From NCBI GenBank assembly GCA_010015805.1, contig ML978121.1, forward strand, positions 3,286,001 to 3,350,000: 64,000 nt of DNA, given 5' to 3'. Made by a program: the position numbers and the translations under genes. Below are positions 11,162 through 22,865 of this stretch, piece by piece. The stretch comes from Rhizodiscina lignyota (taxonomy: Eukaryota; Ascomycota; Dothideomycetes; Aulographales; Rhizodiscinaceae). Position 1 is the first letter of the stretch. Each line of letters starts with the position of its first letter. The notes beneath the pieces were generated by a model. The model saw only the letters and a program-made list of their open reading frames with translations, made no database searches and was not told where the DNA came from.

Positions 11162-12309
11162 ATGGAGATGGACCTCGACTCCGCCGCCTCCTCCTCTCAC
11201 GGAGAGCAGGACATCACCATCGTGAACGAGCAGTACCGCCGCAGCATTGGCCCGAACGATGACAGCATGGACGCTACCATCACTCCTGGCACTGCATACA
11301 CCAGCAACGGCCATCACGAACACCGCCCTCAGACTTCCTACTCCGACACTACCGGCGCGTTCTCTCGCTCCTATGCCTCTCACAGCGACGTCGAGAATGG
11401 CTATGCCGGCGGCAAGTCCACTTCGCGCCCCAGCTCGGGGCTCGGCATGCACGGCGACGGCCAGAACTACACTGCTCAACAGCAGATGTTGTTGCAGCAG
11501 GCTGAGGCCCAGCGCACAAAGGAGTCTGTCGTCCTCAAGGTCGGCATGGTTGGCGACGCTCAGATTGGCAAGACGAGCTTGATGGTCAAGTACGTGGAGG
11601 GAAGTTGGGACGAGGACTACATCCAGACACTTGGTAAGTTGGTACTCTGGCTCCTGCAGTGAACGTGTACTACTCTTAGCCTATTTGTTGTTGAAGGTGA
11701 CGAGTACGTTGTCGTTGATGATCCTAAAGGTGTGAACTTCATGGAGAAGACCATCACTATCCGCAATACCGAGGTCACCTTCTCCATCTGGGATCTCGGC
11801 GGCCAGCGCGAGTTCGTCAACATGCTGCCGCTCGTGTGCAACGACGCCGTCGCCATCCTCTTCATGTTCGACCTCACGCGCAAGAGCACGCTCAACAGCG
11901 TCAAGGAGTGGTACCGTCAGGGCCGTGGCTTCAACAAGACTGCCATCCCCTTCCTCGTTGGCACCAAATACGACCACTTCATCAACTTCCCGCGCGAGGA
12001 GCAGGAGGAGATCTCTCACCAGGTACGTGACTCCACTGCCACAGTGACCTCCGTGTGTGCATGCTAACGTCGCTGTCCAGGCGAAGCGTTTCGCTAAGGC
12101 TATGAAGGCCTCTCTCATCTTCAGCAGCACGTCGCACAGCATCAACGTGCAGAAGGTCAGTCCGCTTTCGCCCTCAAACCAATTGAACCATCTTTCTGAC
12201 AACGTCGTAGATCTTCAAGATCGTGCTGTCCAAGGCCTTCGACCTCCGCTGCACCATCCCGGAGATCGAGCACGTCGGCGAGCCTCTCTTACTCTATCAG
12301 TCTGTCTAA
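11162..12309 (+). CDS. SPG1: Septation GTPase Spg1/Tem1
   Basis: Model join(11162..11633,11730..12022,12081..12155,12211..12309), 312 aa. Spg1 is the Ras-like switch that starts the septation initiation network at the spindle pole body and signals septum formation. Residues 1-120 are a low-complexity Ser/Gly/Gln extension. The GTPase domain follows: P-loop [19 protein letters not shown] switch [10 protein letters not shown] switch II (Gly-Gly-Gln typical of Spg1/Tem1), GTKYDHF as the NKxD equivalent and [11 protein letters not shown] as the SAK region. The protein ends [15 protein letters not shown], as in Spg1, without a prenylation motif. Introns are 96, 58 and 55 bp; the second has GCTAAC. 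The N-terminal extension is long compared with yeast Spg1 but occurs in filamentous fungi. Confidence 0.94.
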
Positions 12310-13098
12310 CTTGCGCACCCCCCCTCTACTTGTACCATCTTACTGCTCCTGCTGATAGTGCGGCGGAACCAATCTCCAAGAACGCGGAGGAGGGCTGGGA
12401 AGCGTTGAGAAACGATAGGCAGTGGCGTAACTGGTCACGCAAGTACAAGTACGTCCGCTGTGGTAGTACCTAGTCCCAGAGAGGCTAGCTTCTTTCCGAA
12501 TTGCGGAAACACGGTGATGATTTCAATGACTTTCACGGGACATGCACGGTTTGAATACCTCGGAATCATAGCAAGCGCGTCTGGCGCTTGCAATGGCCCA
12601 ATTTAGGGCTTAGATAAACGGAACTTCTTCACAGATTCAAATTGTTACTGCTTCAACGTGATTGATGGTGGTGGAGACGTTGACTATCCTGTTCGAAGGG
12701 CCCCAATCGAACCTTCGATATTGCTGCGAAGCCATTCGGGGATGCGTGTCTGGTTGACATGGAGTTGTCAATACTCAGTCATCAAAATTAAACCCGAAGC
12801 CCACAATGCGGATCTTCTATGAAGTCGTAAGCCAGAGTCGGACAAACCTACAGCGATAATGGAATCTTCCGAGCAGAGAGCAAAGGCCTAGAAACAGTCG
12901 TAAGATACATGGCGAGAGAGTCCAGGCATTTCAACAGTTTGTCGTACAGCACCATACACTTCAATGACATCCAGACTATCGGTGTATGAGTTTGCAGCTT
13001 GCGCATGGGATAACTATAAAGTTGGTATCGTGTGTCTCCAAACGTCTGATATCACAATATGCATGAACGAAAGGGAATATATGCTGTACAGCGCACAA
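12310..13098. other. Intergenic between convergent genes
   Basis: The SPG1 3' flank meets the 3' flank of the WD40 gene. Frames here are short; the open frame overlapping the SPG1 end is a shadow. No element recognised. Confidence 0.5.
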
Positions 13099-16000
13099 TC
13101 AAGCCGGTGACCCACACCGTGTGCAAACCAAATGATGGCCGCCATGTACCACCCTGGCCCGGAAACTCACGCTCCCGCACCTCTTGCACTTCAATTCGCC
13201 TTCGCCTTCGCTGTGGCCTTCGCCTTTCTTCTTTTTGGGATCGCCCGCGCCGTCCTCCGCGCCACTGGTCCCGCCGCTTGCTTCCCCACTGCTCTCTCTT
13301 TCGCTGCTCAGCTGGCTCACCGCGCTGAGTGATGGCATCAACTCCGTCCCTGGAGTTGGCGGGTGTGACGACGGCTTGAGTAGGTGTCCACCGCCGAAGC
13401 TTGTTGGCTGGCCGGTGGCCGGATCAGGGACATCGGCGGATGGGGAGGCGGTACGGCTGCCCGATGTGTTCCAGAAGATGTACGAATGGCCAGATTGGAG
13501 CCACAAAGGATTAGAGTCGCCTTTCACCGGTTGTGGACGCTGCTCTGCGCCATCACCGCCGTTGCCGTTTGTGGAATTTAGGTCTTCGTGACTCACCATC
13601 TCCGGTGACTCTGTGAGTGTGAGGGGGACAGAAGTGGCGAGCGGTGATAGCGCCGTTGGCGTCGTGGCATCGGAGCTCATTAAGCTAGCTGACAGTGGTG
13701 CAGGCTCGAACCCTCTGCCACCACGCATCTGCGGTGATGTCGGCGTCGGTGCGGTGATGCTGAGATCTGGGGAGCTCATGATCGTGGGCGGCGGCGTGCC
13801 AGAACGGTTTATGCTCAATGCGTTGCGGAGGCTGCTTTTACTCTCGACTTGCCCGAGGGCGCTGGTTGACACACTTCCATTACCGAATGACTTCCGCGGA
13901 CTCATGCTACGATTTCGATTCCCCTTGGCGACTGCCGCACGCAAGGCGAGGGAGCTGGTCTCCAGGCTCCCTGTACTCGCAGCTGCAGATCCCGTGCCGG
14001 CGATGCTCTGTCGCCAGCTAAGAATCCGCTCACCAGGAGGCTGTGTTGTCGTGCTGTTAGCTCTTGAACGGCTGCTTGCCACGCTGCCTGCGACGCTATT
14101 TCGACTTGCGACTGTTGCAGAGCGACCGATTCGGCCACCGCCAACGCTGCTCGTTAGACGACGCGAGGTGCGGGAGAATACGGAGGCCGCGTCGCTCCAT
14201 AAGTCAGACTTGCGTTTGCCGTATGCGCAGTCCTGTCTGAAGACTTTGATGTTCCCTGCATAATCAGCGGTAACAATGATGTTTCCACCCATGTGCGCCG
14301 TCCTGGCCAGATACGCGGGGCTTTCTTCTGCACGCTTGAACGTACCATTGCCTTCGGCAGTAGCAGGCGTTGGTTGAACACTGCTGTCCCCATTGCGATC
14401 TGGAGGTTCACCACTTGGTGCAGGGCCAGAAGCATTGGATCCTGTTCTTATCGATTCAGAGCGTGAGATCAGCGTGACCGGGGGTGGGTTGCAGAGATCG
14501 AACACCGGGTCTTCACTTGCGCTGAGTACCATACGTGTCTTCCTTGGTGCCAGGATTGCTCCCGTCGTCATAGTGTTGTGGGCTTCAAATACCTCCATAG
14601 GTCTTTGCTTCTCCCCTTCCTGTGTCGCACCAGTGCTCCATATGTACGTTTTGCGATCTTCCGATCCGCTGATAACAAATCGCGAGTCGTCGGAGAAGCT
14701 GGCGCGTATTTGCGACGCCATGTTCTTGTGGCCCTTGAACTTCATTTCTAGGCTCTTGTCCCGGAAGTTGTAGAGCCGTATTCGTGAGTCGTTACTTGAT
14801 ATAAGCAACTTGACGTCTCGTCTTAAGCTGCTTGTCGGTGAGTAAGGAAGGTTGTGTCCGCTACCCTTACTCGAGCTGCTTCCAAACCGATCGTCTCCCC
14901 AATTGGTGGCCTGGATACTTGTGATTTTTGCTGGTTTCGCATTGCGTCCGGAGGACTTGATATTGATCTGAGTTTTAAACTTCAGCCCATCGGTATCATA
15001 GAAGGAACATGTACCACCCATTGTCCCAGCAATGGCGGTCTTGCCATCTGGAGTGAATGCGACGGCAGTGATGATTTCCGTCAGCTGATTCCAGTATGCC
15101 ACAGACTTATCCGGAATGCTCCATAATCTCAGTTTCGTGTCGAGGCTCCCCGCAAGAAAGAAGCGGTCATCGCGCGGATGGAACTGGATACTGGGGCAGT
15201 ACTCGGCGTGTTTGAAAGTGACCAGACATTCGTTCCGAGAAACGTGCCATAATCTCACGGTCTTGTCAAAGGATGACGAGAGCAAGAAGTTGTTCTTGCT
15301 CCAGCTAATGTCGATGACCGTGGATGTGTGCCCCTCATACTCTCGCAGCGGGTTCCTTCTGAAGACTGGTGCGCTCAGGTGTTGAGCAGCGTTTCCATCA
15401 GTATTCCCGTTGGCTGCCTCCTCGTCTTTCTCATGCATTCGCCTCTCCTCGCGTGACGAAAGAACGCCCCAGACGCGCACAATCTTGTCCTGGCCCGCGG
15501 CCGCGAGATATTTCCCGTCCTTGCTAAACTCCAATGCCCAAATCGCATCGGTTCCGGAGTCAGCGTCAGACTTTATCCTGCCCAGGCCACTTTTCGCAGA
15601 GTCCACTGTCGCAACGTTCCCAAGATCGCTGCTCTTTGTTCTCTCTATAATGGTGTCGCCACCAGCGCTCTTCGGTCGTATTCGCCCCTTCCTCAGCTCT
15701 TGCGCAAGAAAGACTCGGTCAAAGTCCCTGTCCTTCTTGAACTTCGCCCTGAACTTGATATATCCAGGCGGTTGAGGGTGTCTCGGGCTGAAGCCAACAT
15801 TATCCGCCGAGTGGGAGAACAACTGAGCGTCCATCCCCTCGGGTCTGAAGTCCGCAGTCTCATCGTCGTCTTCGTCAATCGCAAGGTCGCTCCGATTTTT
15901 CGATTTATTGGGCGCGAGGATGCGGCTCAGGAACGACACACCTTTTCTGATTTTCAAATTGCGGAGTCAGCCGGAGGAAAGGATTACCCAGACCCAAATA

Positions 16001-16425
16001 AGAGAGTGACATGAGATGGGGGCGATATTGGAGTGTACGCGGCATTGGAATGGAAATGACTTCGCAAACTACGCACTTCTTCTCCTGTTTGCTTGATGTG
16101 GACGTTTCTGTCCATTGCCGTTGCAGCGAATCCTTCGCGTCAGGCGCGGCAGACTCGTTCGTCGGGACCGGCGCAATTGTTGGCGAGGGTTCTGTAGGGG
16201 ACCGAAGTTTCTGAGATGATGATTGGAGCGTGGTCGTGCGTTGTATCATCTATGAAATGCGCAGGAGGATCAGTGGCAGCCCGACAAAGTATCAAGTTCA
16301 GGATGACCTACCTGCGGCTTCTTCTCCTCAGTGTCTGCTCCTTCCGCACCTTGCTCTCCAGACTCGCGCTTCGCGGTCGGTACCTGGCTTTGAGCCTGCG
16401 AGCTATTGCTCAGGAATGATCTCAT
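13099..16425 (-). CDS. WD40 protein, WDR44/Dgr2-like
   Basis: Model complement(join(13099..15946,16077..16249,16312..16425)), 1044 aa. The long third exon lacks an ATG at its front. Two upstream exons supply the start MRSFLSNSSQ, and the frame joins across introns of 62 and 130 bp to give KKKGVSFLSRIL, a motif typical of this family. Next come a conserved GYIKFRAKFKKDRDFDRVFLAQEL block, then about seven WD repeats (residues about 220-560) with DKIVRVWGV, FDKTVRLWHV, LDTKLRLWSI and EDRKTYIW. A long Ser/Pro-rich disordered tail follows. The end is a small Cys cluster, CKRC...CTRC, probably a zinc ribbon. WDR44 binds Rab11 in animals; Dgr2 in yeast is poorly characterised, so the role here is inferred. 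Confidence 0.85.
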
Positions 16426-17413
16426 GATTGTGTGTATCTCTCTTCTTCAAGTTTCGTTTGGTGGAGGTTCAAGTTCGTGGTGAAATGGCGCGTTGTGACC
16501 ATCACGCGTGCATTGTACAGTGTTATTTCGGAGTCGCCGGCGTTGCGCGCATTTCGCCCTGAGGGCTCGGCTCTATGTTCGCATGAAAGTGTTGCACTGT
16601 CTTCAGCTTCGGGATAGGGGTTCTATGTGTTCGAGGTAAGCTCGGGCTGGTATGGCTCGTATTTAGGGTGTCGCGCAAGTCGCGGATCTAAGGAGAGGTG
16701 TCCATCGAGGGCGGACTTTAGCATGCGACTGGATGCGATTGCCCGCGCTTGGTATTTTTTGGTTATAAGGAAAGTTTCCAAGGCGCAATGAGTGTGGGAC
16801 TGGTGTTCAAGGCCCCAAGCGATCGGTAATAATAGAATGCTTGAGCTGGTGGTGCCTTGGAGCGTGCAGTGAGATCGGCATGAGGAGAACGTCACTCTGC
16901 GCTTCCCGATAAATTTAAGGTTGGCCGTTAACGGCAATCGTCCCATCCACATTTCTGGCAGCAGACACAGCGACAATCCAGCACAACGAAAGAACAATAA
17001 GAAAGGCTCTTACTATCACTCGCATTACTGGTTTCCCTCGAATATTGTCCTGAACTTCTCACATTGGGGTTGTTTTACTGTTATCTACGATTCTCTCTAT
17101 GCTAAACAACCGTGCGTAGGAGCTCAGCATGCGAGTCATTCCTCAGCGTCGGCAGATAGCCAAACATCGAGCACGCAATGGTACAGGGTGATGTATGCTT
17201 CAATTGCGTGCAGACCATTATCCTAATGCCTAACCAACACTAACGCATTTACAAAGACTCCGAGTCTCGTTGTGGTATCCTTTTGCCGTCTCATGAGTTG
17301 AATGTGAAATGGAACCAATATCGTACTCCCGTCTTCATCCGGATGAGAGAAGAATGATGAACGCCGCCCAACCATGCACGTTACAGAGGAAATTGAAATG
17401 ATATGCAAACCAC
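16426..17413. other. Intergenic, promoter of WD40 gene
   Basis: About 1 kb between two minus-strand genes. No coding frame supported. It holds the WD40 gene promoter and the 3' flank of the ribonucleotide reductase gene. Confidence 0.5.
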
Positions 17414-18843
17414 CTAAAAGTCCTCATTGAAGTTGAAATCGCCGCCGTTGAGCTTCGGAGATTCAGGCTTTGATGTTGCCTCACTCTTGTCACCGTCCTG
17501 CTTCTTAACGCTAGCCATGACGCCGGCTTTCTGGTAGTCGCCAACACGCTTCTCAAAAAAGTTCGTCTTGCCTGCCAGGGAGATGTTCTCCATGAAGTCG
17601 AAGGGGTTGGTGGCGTGGTAAACCTTGCTCAAGCCCAGCGCAAGGAGCAGGCGGTCGGCAACAAACTCAATGTACTGGCACATGAGATCCGAGTTCATGC
17701 CGAGCAGCTTTACTGGCAATGCTTCTGTCAGGAACTCTTGCTCTATTGTGACGGCCTCTGTGACGATCTTCTTGACTGCCTCTTCCGATGGCTTGCTCTT
17801 AATGTGGGAGTACAACAGGCAGGCGAAGTCTGTATGCATGCCCTCGTCACGAGAGATGAGTTCATTCGAGAAGGTAAGGCCAGGCATGAGTCCACGTTTC
17901 TTCAGCCAGAAGATGGAAGCGAAAGAGCCACTGAAGAAGACTCCTTCGACGACAGCGAACGCAACCAGACGCATCGCGAATGTTGAATTATCGTCAGTTA
18001 TCCAACGCAGAGCCCAATCAGCCTTCTTTCGGATACATGGGACTATGGTGTGTTAGTGGACATTATGAACCGTCATGGGAACAGACGTACTGTTATCGAT
18101 GGCATTGAAGAGGTAATTTCTTTGCTTCGGTTCACTTATATAAGTGTCGATCAGCAGCGAGTATGTTTCCGAATGGATGTTCTCCATCATGATCTGGAAG
18201 CCATAGAAGCAGCGCGCCTCTGGTATCTGCACCTCGCCGCTGAATCTCTCCACCAGATTCTCGTTGACGATACCATCCGACGCGGCAAAGAAGGCAAGGA
18301 TGTGGGAGACGAAGAATCGCTCGTCGTTGTTGAGGCGTCTGTTCCAGTCGTGAAGGTCCTTCGACAAGTCGATCTCCTCAGCAGTCCAGAACGATGCTTC
18401 AGCCTTCTTGTACATCTGCCATATCTATACAAGTGGTTAGCGCTTGGACCCACTTTACGCGTTCTTCGTGACGCGTCGAGGATTGAAATAACAAACCTCG
18501 TGATACTTTATTGGGAAGAGAACGAAGCGTTGAGGATTCTCTTGCAGCAATGGCTCATCTGCCTCTTCTTCCTTGATCGTTGATGCGACATTCGGCTTCG
18601 ACACGCACACCTCTGGTTCGGGGACATCGAACTCGGGAATCCCCACGATAGGGACAGCGACCTCGCAGTTCTCCTTGTTCGCAGGGCTGAAGTCAAGCTT
18701 CTTTGCAGGTGAGTCGTTCATCTTGAGGCCCTCAATGGCAGCTGCAGCCTGGATAGAAGAGTACCAGTCAGTACAAAGCGCGTCTGATGCGCGTGGCGAC
18801 GACGGCAACGAACCTTTTTCGACGGCGTGATTTGGGTAGTCAT
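17414..18843 (-). CDS. RNR2: Ribonucleoside-diphosphate reductase small subunit (R2)
   Basis: Model complement(join(17414..18042,18091..18424,18497..18748,18814..18843)), 414 aa. The protein carries the diferric-tyrosyl radical cofactor that lets class Ia ribonucleotide reductase turn NDPs into dNTPs. Iron ligands visible by alignment to mouse R2 are D144, E175, H178 (ENIHSE), E238 ([10 protein letters not shown]), E272 and H275 (DEGMH); the radical Tyr is Y182 in YSLLIDTYI. The C-terminus FNFNEDF matches the acidic/aromatic peptide that docks onto the large subunit. Exon 1 encodes only ten residues ([10 protein letters not shown]). Introns are 65, 72 and 48 bp. ACGCGT boxes lie upstream and in intron 2, pointing to G1/S control by MBF. 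Confidence 0.96.
18457..18476. promoter_or_regulatory. Two ACGCGT (MCB) motifs inside RNR2 intron
   Basis: ACGCGT at 18457-18462 and 18471-18476, both within the intron 18425-18496 and 8 bp apart. MCB boxes bind MBF (Mbp1-Swi6) in fungi. The intronic position is unusual and the function is inferred. Confidence 0.4.
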
Positions 18844-18892
18844 TGTGTGGTAGAACGTTCAATTGCTAAGCAATGCAGTGCTCGCAAGATGA

Positions 18893-18976
18893 ACGCGTGG
18901 AGGGGGGATGTAGTGGTTAAGAGAGTGGTGTAGAGAGCTGTTGTTTGGGAAAATAGAGATGTACCTGCAGACGCGT
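18893..18976. promoter_or_regulatory. Two ACGCGT (MCB) motifs upstream of RNR2
   Basis: ACGCGT at 18893-18898 and 18971-18976, about 50 and 130 bp before the ATG at 18843. MBF drives S-phase genes, including ribonucleotide reductase, through this palindrome, so the placement fits a known regulatory logic. Confidence 0.65.
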
Positions 18977-19740
18977 CGTTTTTAATGGGTGGGCGGTATC
19001 ACGTGCGCGGACGTGAACGGACGTGACGCCATTGCGCTTTCGGCGCGTCGCGAGGCAGCAAAGCGCGTTTTCTCGTATTCCCAGCCATCTTCACAACATC
19101 CCGCGCCCCTGTTTAAGGAACTTGTACGGAGAGGTATGTTACATGTATGCATGGTTTGTTCAATTAAGACCCATTTAAATATGTCCGCGGTATCAAGCTT
19201 ATTAGCCTACGCGTGAAGGTTGAGCTTTCATTTAATTATTCGCGGAAGGTCAACTTGCAACTTGCGACTTGCGCACACAGACTGGACTTTGCCTCAATTC
19301 ATTAAATTTTGTCTACTCCTAGCTTGCGCACGAAGGTCCAGCTTTGATTGAACTACTCTGTATAACAGATTGCGATCATGGAGCCACCCGTCTTGTACTG
19401 CTGAGAGATCCTCTTGCTGGTACGGACGTTCTGAGGCTTTAGTGGCGCTAAATATAGCTAACCTAAAGTAGTAAGTAGCCCTCAAGCTAAGCTAATCGCT
19501 GTGAGCCCTAGTACTATTTGGTGGCCTAGGCCTCTATGGAGTCACAGAGTATGATCACAATCTACTGTGTGTGCGGCCGCTCAATGCGCTAGTCAGAAAA
19601 CCAAGGTATTTCAACTACAATACGGAATGCAAATGCATACAAAGGAAAGCCATTTCATGGGAATCGTGTCTTTCAGGATATCTCCCATAGTCGTCCTGTC
19701 TTCTCCTTGCGATCGTCCACTCATCGCAATCTTTTTATCA
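18977..19740. other. Intergenic with two diverged copies of a short repeat
   Basis: No gene supported. Two related tracts of about 30 bp start near 19212 and 19329. They differ mainly by C/T and G/A changes and share GAAGGT, AGCTTT and ATT blocks. This may be an old duplication altered by RIP-like mutation; the copies are too short for a family call. Confidence 0.35.
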
Positions 19741-20862
19741 TCATTTACGGGTTCGTCGAAATTCAGCTATTGTCTCTATCGAAAGCTTTTCCCCGATCTG
19801 ATACATCGCATCTCTCCATGCTTGATCGTCTTTGTAGAACCGCTTGCCTTCTTCTGTGCGCTGCCACTTCTCAAGCTCGATTGCGGCGTCGGTGCCGGTG
19901 CGCCTGTCGATTCCAACAGCCTCGCATATGGTGGGCCAAAACTCTGCAACACAATCCGAACGTCCCATAAAACTAACTTCGTGGCACTCCTCCACCTCCT
20001 GTTTGAGTGGCCCATGCAATCCGCCGCAAATGACCGGCTCGCCGTCGAAGTCGATAGAGCTTGGCCATCTGTATCCCGCCAGTTTCAAGTAGACGTCTTC
20101 CTTGCAATACGCCTCAAGGTATGGCTCATATTCCCACTTTTGTCCTTTTCCCTCACTTGCAGATTCAACCCGAGTAACCGAGGGAGACGCATCACGAGTC
20201 AAGAGCCCGGCTTTGTTTAGGACAACCAAGAGTTGGGTAAGTGGTTTTTCGTCAACCTTCATACGACCACCCCAAGTAGCAATGTGTTCAATATGTCCTT
20301 CAAGCCACTTGATGTTCATTATTGTCAAGTCCTCAAAGCTCTTCGGGTAGCGAGGGTCCTCGGGCAGGATATCGGTATACTTGATACCAGTATGCTCACC
20401 GATGTCGTAGTCTGTGCTGCTTTCATTGCTCTTTTGATCAATGTTAGCGTTTCGGCGACGAACATAAAGACTGCTGTATGTCTTACGTTATGAAATAGGT
20501 CTACGTCCTCCATTTGGACAAAAGAATTAATCTTGACAGTATCCCATAGCGGAATGGCTCGCAAATCTGGCTGACACTGGGGACCTAGGCCTGATGGGCT
20601 ATTCAGGTCTCCCAACCTCGATGAACTGAGGTACAATGATATCACTTTCTTGCTGGAGGGCTCTCTAGATGCTCTATCGGATCCACACTGGCAGTTAAGG
20701 ACTTGTGCTGAGGGAGATTGGTGAGAATATATAGCCGACGGGGTAGGAACTTCTGAGGTGACTGGAAGACCAAAGCAAACATTTTCGAAGCTTAGCCTGT
20801 CAAGGCCCCGGCGTGACAGCTTGTTGAAATCATACGATCCAGGGCTTTCCGGTGATTAGAAC
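19741..20862 (-). CDS. Unknown protein, 5' end unresolved
   Basis: Exons 19741-20430 and 20487 upward are joined across a 56-bp intron (donor GTAAGA, acceptor AAAAG) with continuous frame. The minimal ATG model starts at 20513 (MEDVDLFHN) and gives 238 aa. The same frame stays open upstream to about 20862 with no ATG, reading a Ser/Pro-rich stretch, so an earlier exon with the true start may exist. The globular part contains GIKYTDILPEDPRYPKSFED, IATWGGRM, YEPYLEAYCKEDVYLKLAGY and WPTICEAVGIDRRTG. I recognise no domain, signal peptide or membrane segment. Codon pattern and the clean intron support a real gene; function is unknown. Confidence 0.6.
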
Positions 20863-21298
20863 AAGGAACCGAAGCTAGCACGACGTCGTTAAGAGGCGCT
20901 GCGTACTACTGTGCCACAACTAACCCCTCCGCATTCGATTGTACGACTCTGAGGCTTCGAAGCTGATTCAGGAATACACTAACTTAGACAAGACCCAATC
21001 GCAGTACAAGAATGGATCTAAATAAACTGCGATGGTGACGGTTCGCAAGAAGATATTAACACAGGTGACCGAAGAATCGCTAAAGGAGAAGGCCACGCGA
21101 CCAAAAACCTTCAGAGAACGCCAACATAATGCGAACGGCAAGGGACATTGACAAGATCAACGTGATACATCAACCGCAGATACTCTTTATCTGTGACAGT
21201 GCGCTGGTGTCTATCGCCTGTGTAACGATGCCAGTGCGTTACTTCCCAGTGTCTCTATGCTCTTTCAGCTCTGATCTCGGTTAGGCTTCCAGTGGATT
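20863..21298. other. Intergenic, no gene assigned
   Basis: It may contain the missing first exon of the unknown gene below it, but no start could be fixed. Nothing else seen. Confidence 0.35.
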
Positions 21299-22865
21299 CT
21301 ACATCGCCTCCAGTTTAGCCAGGCTCTCTTTGATCAACCCGTCGATCCTCTCAATCGGTTCGTACTTCTTGTACGACGTCGCCAGCTTCGCCCCCGTCTC
21401 CTTGTAACTCGGTGTCAATATAATTTTATCGACTGCTTCCTGGATCTCATTCGGGGGGACAGCTGTCTTCCCGATATAGATACCGATGCCGGACCACTCA
21501 GCGATTGGCCCGGTATGCTGTTTATCTTGGGCCTCGCCGGCAAGGACCATTGGGACACCGTTGCGTAGAGCATGCTGTACGGTGCCATAGCCGGCACTGC
21601 TCACCAAAACGTCGACCTGCAAGCAAAATCAGCATGTTGAAATGCACTAGATGTTGTCGGGGTCAAGACTGGAGGTAGAAAATGGAAGTGAGACTTACGT
21701 GTGGTAGGAACTCATTCATTGGAATGAATTTCGCCACGCGAGCATTTGAGGGGATTTCGAAGTTGAGGGTACTCGGATCAAAGTTGACAAGGGCAGCGAC
21801 CACGAAGACATCATCACGGTTCCGAAACGCCTCTATAGTAGGTAGAACCAAGCTCGTCGGGTCGAAGTCCATGCTGCTGGCTGACGCAGCGATAATGGTC
21901 TTGCCAGATTTCTTCGCTTCGAGGACGTCGTCCCACCATACTGGCAGAGATTGGTTCTCAACCCCAACTGTTGTGGTCATGCCGATGAATTCGACACGAT
22001 GATCCCAGTCAGGCCTGTCATATTCAAACTCTGGAATCGCCATGGCCAACCAAATATCGTTGAAGTCAGAAATAAGATCACCCCATCTGCCAGGAGAGGC
22101 TATCGCTCCGAGTTGTTGATACACCTTGCCAACCTCATACTTCAAGGTCCTGAACATATACTCTTTATCTTGTTCCTGTTGGGCGGCCCAATGTTTCTCA
22201 AACGCATCTGGTCCTGTGTCCGGATTCTTTCCCGAACGGAACGGGTACGTGTAATTGCTTGCGCGGAGGATAGGATGAATACCTATCGCCATATCGACAT
22301 GCGGGCGAAAGCCAGGCGCACCGAGGTAAGATGGACCACCCGCGAGAAACGAGGAATCATGGAGGTAAATCGTCCGGATGTCGTTCAAATCTCGTAGGGT
22401 CCGTTGGAAGGTTCGGCGCCAGCCTGCGAGTGCCTTAGCGAAGATGACATTGATCGCAAACGTCTCCCTCTCCTCCTCGTCTTCGATCTCCATCATCTTC
22501 GCCATATCCTCGGGCGCCATCAACTCGGTCTGATGTCCTTCCAGCTGGACATACTTAGCGCCAGTTCTTTCGACTTGATCCTTGAATGCTTCGTTCGACA
22601 TGAAAGTCACTGGGTAGCCGAGTTTGACGAGACCTTCTGCGAGTGTGGCCACTTTCTCAACGTGAGACCAGGCAGGCATAGCAGCCATAAGAACGGGTGG
22701 CTTTCCAGACGGGTTGCTTGCGGGACATTTGCCGGCATCTTTGCTACTGAAGATGTTCGAAAGTGTTTGCTGGGTTCGTGCGCTCCATCCAGAGAGGCCT
22801 TGGACGAAAGCAAAAACTATCAGAGGAAGAGCACTAAGAACAAGAAATAGGTTAAGGCGCAACAT
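21299..22865 (-). CDS. UDP-glycosyltransferase-like protein (GT1 / MGT type)
   Basis: Model complement(join(21299..21616,21700..22865)) with the exon edge within a base or two of 21699; 494 aa. An N-terminal hydrophobic helix (residues about 2-25, LRLNLFLVLSALPLIVFAFVQ) suggests an ER anchor or signal. A Rossmann-type N-domain follows (MPAWSHVEKVATLAEGLVKLGYP). The C-domain, split by an intron of about 83 bp, ends with VDVLVSSAGYGTVQHALRNG and GVPMVLAGEAQDKQ, the UDP-sugar binding signature region in diverged form: the usual HCG is SAG and the usual terminal DQ is DK. Such enzymes glycosylate sterols, lipids or secondary metabolites; the acceptor is unknown. The frame extends 18 bases upstream of ATG 22865 only to a TTG. 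Confidence 0.82.

Noticed and set aside
12057-12473. 138-codon frame overlapping the SPG1 3' end
   Set aside because: Different frame from the well-supported SPG1 exons 3 and 4; a shadow.
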